A stretch of 6,095 bases of DNA from Ignavibacteriales bacterium (GTDB lineage: Bacteria > Bacteroidota > Ignavibacteria > Ignavibacteriales > Melioribacteraceae): NCBI GenBank assembly GCA_016929735.1, contig JAFGID010000261.1:1-6095 (forward strand). The letters run 5' to 3'. Shown piece after piece: positions 5,911 to 6,095 of the stretch. Within the stretch, counting starts at the first letter, position 1, and each line of letters opens with the position of its first letter. The notes beneath the pieces are model-generated. The model was given only the letters and a program-made list of their open reading frames with translations, ran no database searches and was not told the origin of the DNA. Made by a program: the position numbers and the translations under genes.

Positions 5911-6005
5911 AATTTCTTTCTGTGTGAATTTTGTTTTCAAAATTATTTTATTTCCCTTTAGGGAAATAATGTTGTTAACATCTAATACCCACACAGAGAG
6001 AAATT
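5911..6005. repeat. 16-bp inverted repeat enclosing hairpin 3
   Basis: The arms 5911-5926 (AATTTCTTTCTGTGTG) and 5990-6005 (CACACAGAGAGAAATT) are complementary at 15 of 16 positions, with 63 bases between them. The single mismatch would be a G-U pair in a plus-strand RNA. The arms contain mixed bases, so chance is less likely than for the purely A/T repeats nearby. They could be the ends of a small non-autonomous element or the stem of an RNA. Confidence 0.65.
5948..5969. repeat. Palindromic hairpin 3, CCC-TTTA-GGG tip
   Basis: TTATTTCCC and GGGAAATAA form a perfect 9-bp stem around TTTA. Its reverse complement has the same CCCTAAAGGG core as hairpin 1, so hairpins 1 and 3 form an inverted pair with hairpin 2 between them, an arrangement typical of BIME-like clusters. 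Confidence 0.75.
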
Positions 6006-6095
6006 GGGATTGCCTCAAAAGTGTAATTTTTAACAAAAGATAAGAAAAAGCAAATTTATAAGTTATTGTAAAAATACAAGTTAATTGATTCCTCC

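Larger units (their letters stand above)
5644..6095. other. Gene-free region rich in palindromes, 3' of the protease
   Basis: No intact reading frame of convincing length or character is present on either strand. The first part (about 5644-5735) carries a short tandem repeat and a possible minus-strand coding remnant. The middle (about 5790-6040) carries three short CCC...GGG hairpins and several longer interleaved inverted repeats. The end (6040-6095) is featureless A+T-rich DNA. The whole looks like repeat or mobile-element debris, or a structured RNA, rather than a promoter region; no gene start is visible before the window ends. Confidence 0.6.

Noticed and set aside
5815..5969. Hairpins as a CRISPR array or as terminators
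   Set aside because: Spacing is irregular (about 52 and 80 bases between centres), the units differ in sequence, and no T-run follows any of them, so neither an array nor rho-independent terminators fit.
5793..6036. Outer inverted repeat TTGTTAAAA / TTTTAACAA as element ends
   Set aside because: Only 9 bases, almost purely A/T, and easily found by chance here; no flanking duplication supports it.

Overview
The window looks like chromosomal DNA from a member of the Bacteroidota (or a close FCB-group relative). The evidence is the strong A+T bias (roughly two thirds by eye), the weak or absent Shine-Dalgarno sequences on the minus-strand genes, a TATCTTTG box matching the Bacteroidota -7 consensus (TAnnTTTG) upstream of pyrG, signal peptides ending just before a Gln, and a secreted protease whose last residues (KVFLQGAY) resemble a motif I recall from Bacteroidota secreted proteins. 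No lineage marker allows a genus call.

Layout. Positions 1-278 (minus) hold the first 92 codons of lepA (elongation factor 4), cut by the window edge. A 103-base A+T-rich gap follows. Positions 382-1875 (minus) encode an exported TPR-repeat protein of unknown function. Its start codon overlaps the stop codon of pyrG (CTP synthase, 1875-3503, minus) by one base (TAATG), so pyrG and the TPR gene are almost certainly one transcript, perhaps reading on into lepA. A 187-base divergent promoter region (3504-3690) separates pyrG from a plus-strand gene for a secreted subtilisin-family (S8) protease (3691-5583). That gene ends in a perfect 12-bp stem-loop terminator with a T-run (5609-5643).

The remaining ~450 bases (5644-6095) contain no intact gene. 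Nearest the terminator is a short minus-strand stretch with protein-like codons interrupted by stops, possibly a decayed gene end. Beyond it is a dense cluster of palindromes. Three 9-bp hairpins each have a CCC-(3 or 4 nt)-GGG tip, and longer interleaved inverted repeats surround them. This is the least explained part of the window and resembles a REP/BIME-like or non-autonomous mobile repeat, or a structured RNA.

Functionally, the minus-strand genes are housekeeping (nucleotide synthesis, a translation factor) plus a periplasmic TPR protein. The protease is an independent monocistronic unit. I saw no CRISPR array, tRNA, rRNA, integrase, toxin-antitoxin pair or recognisable defence system, and no convincing new multi-gene system. 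The points most worth checking are the palindrome cluster, the apparently clipped C-terminus of the protease, and the hairpin at the predicted pyrG transcript 5' end.
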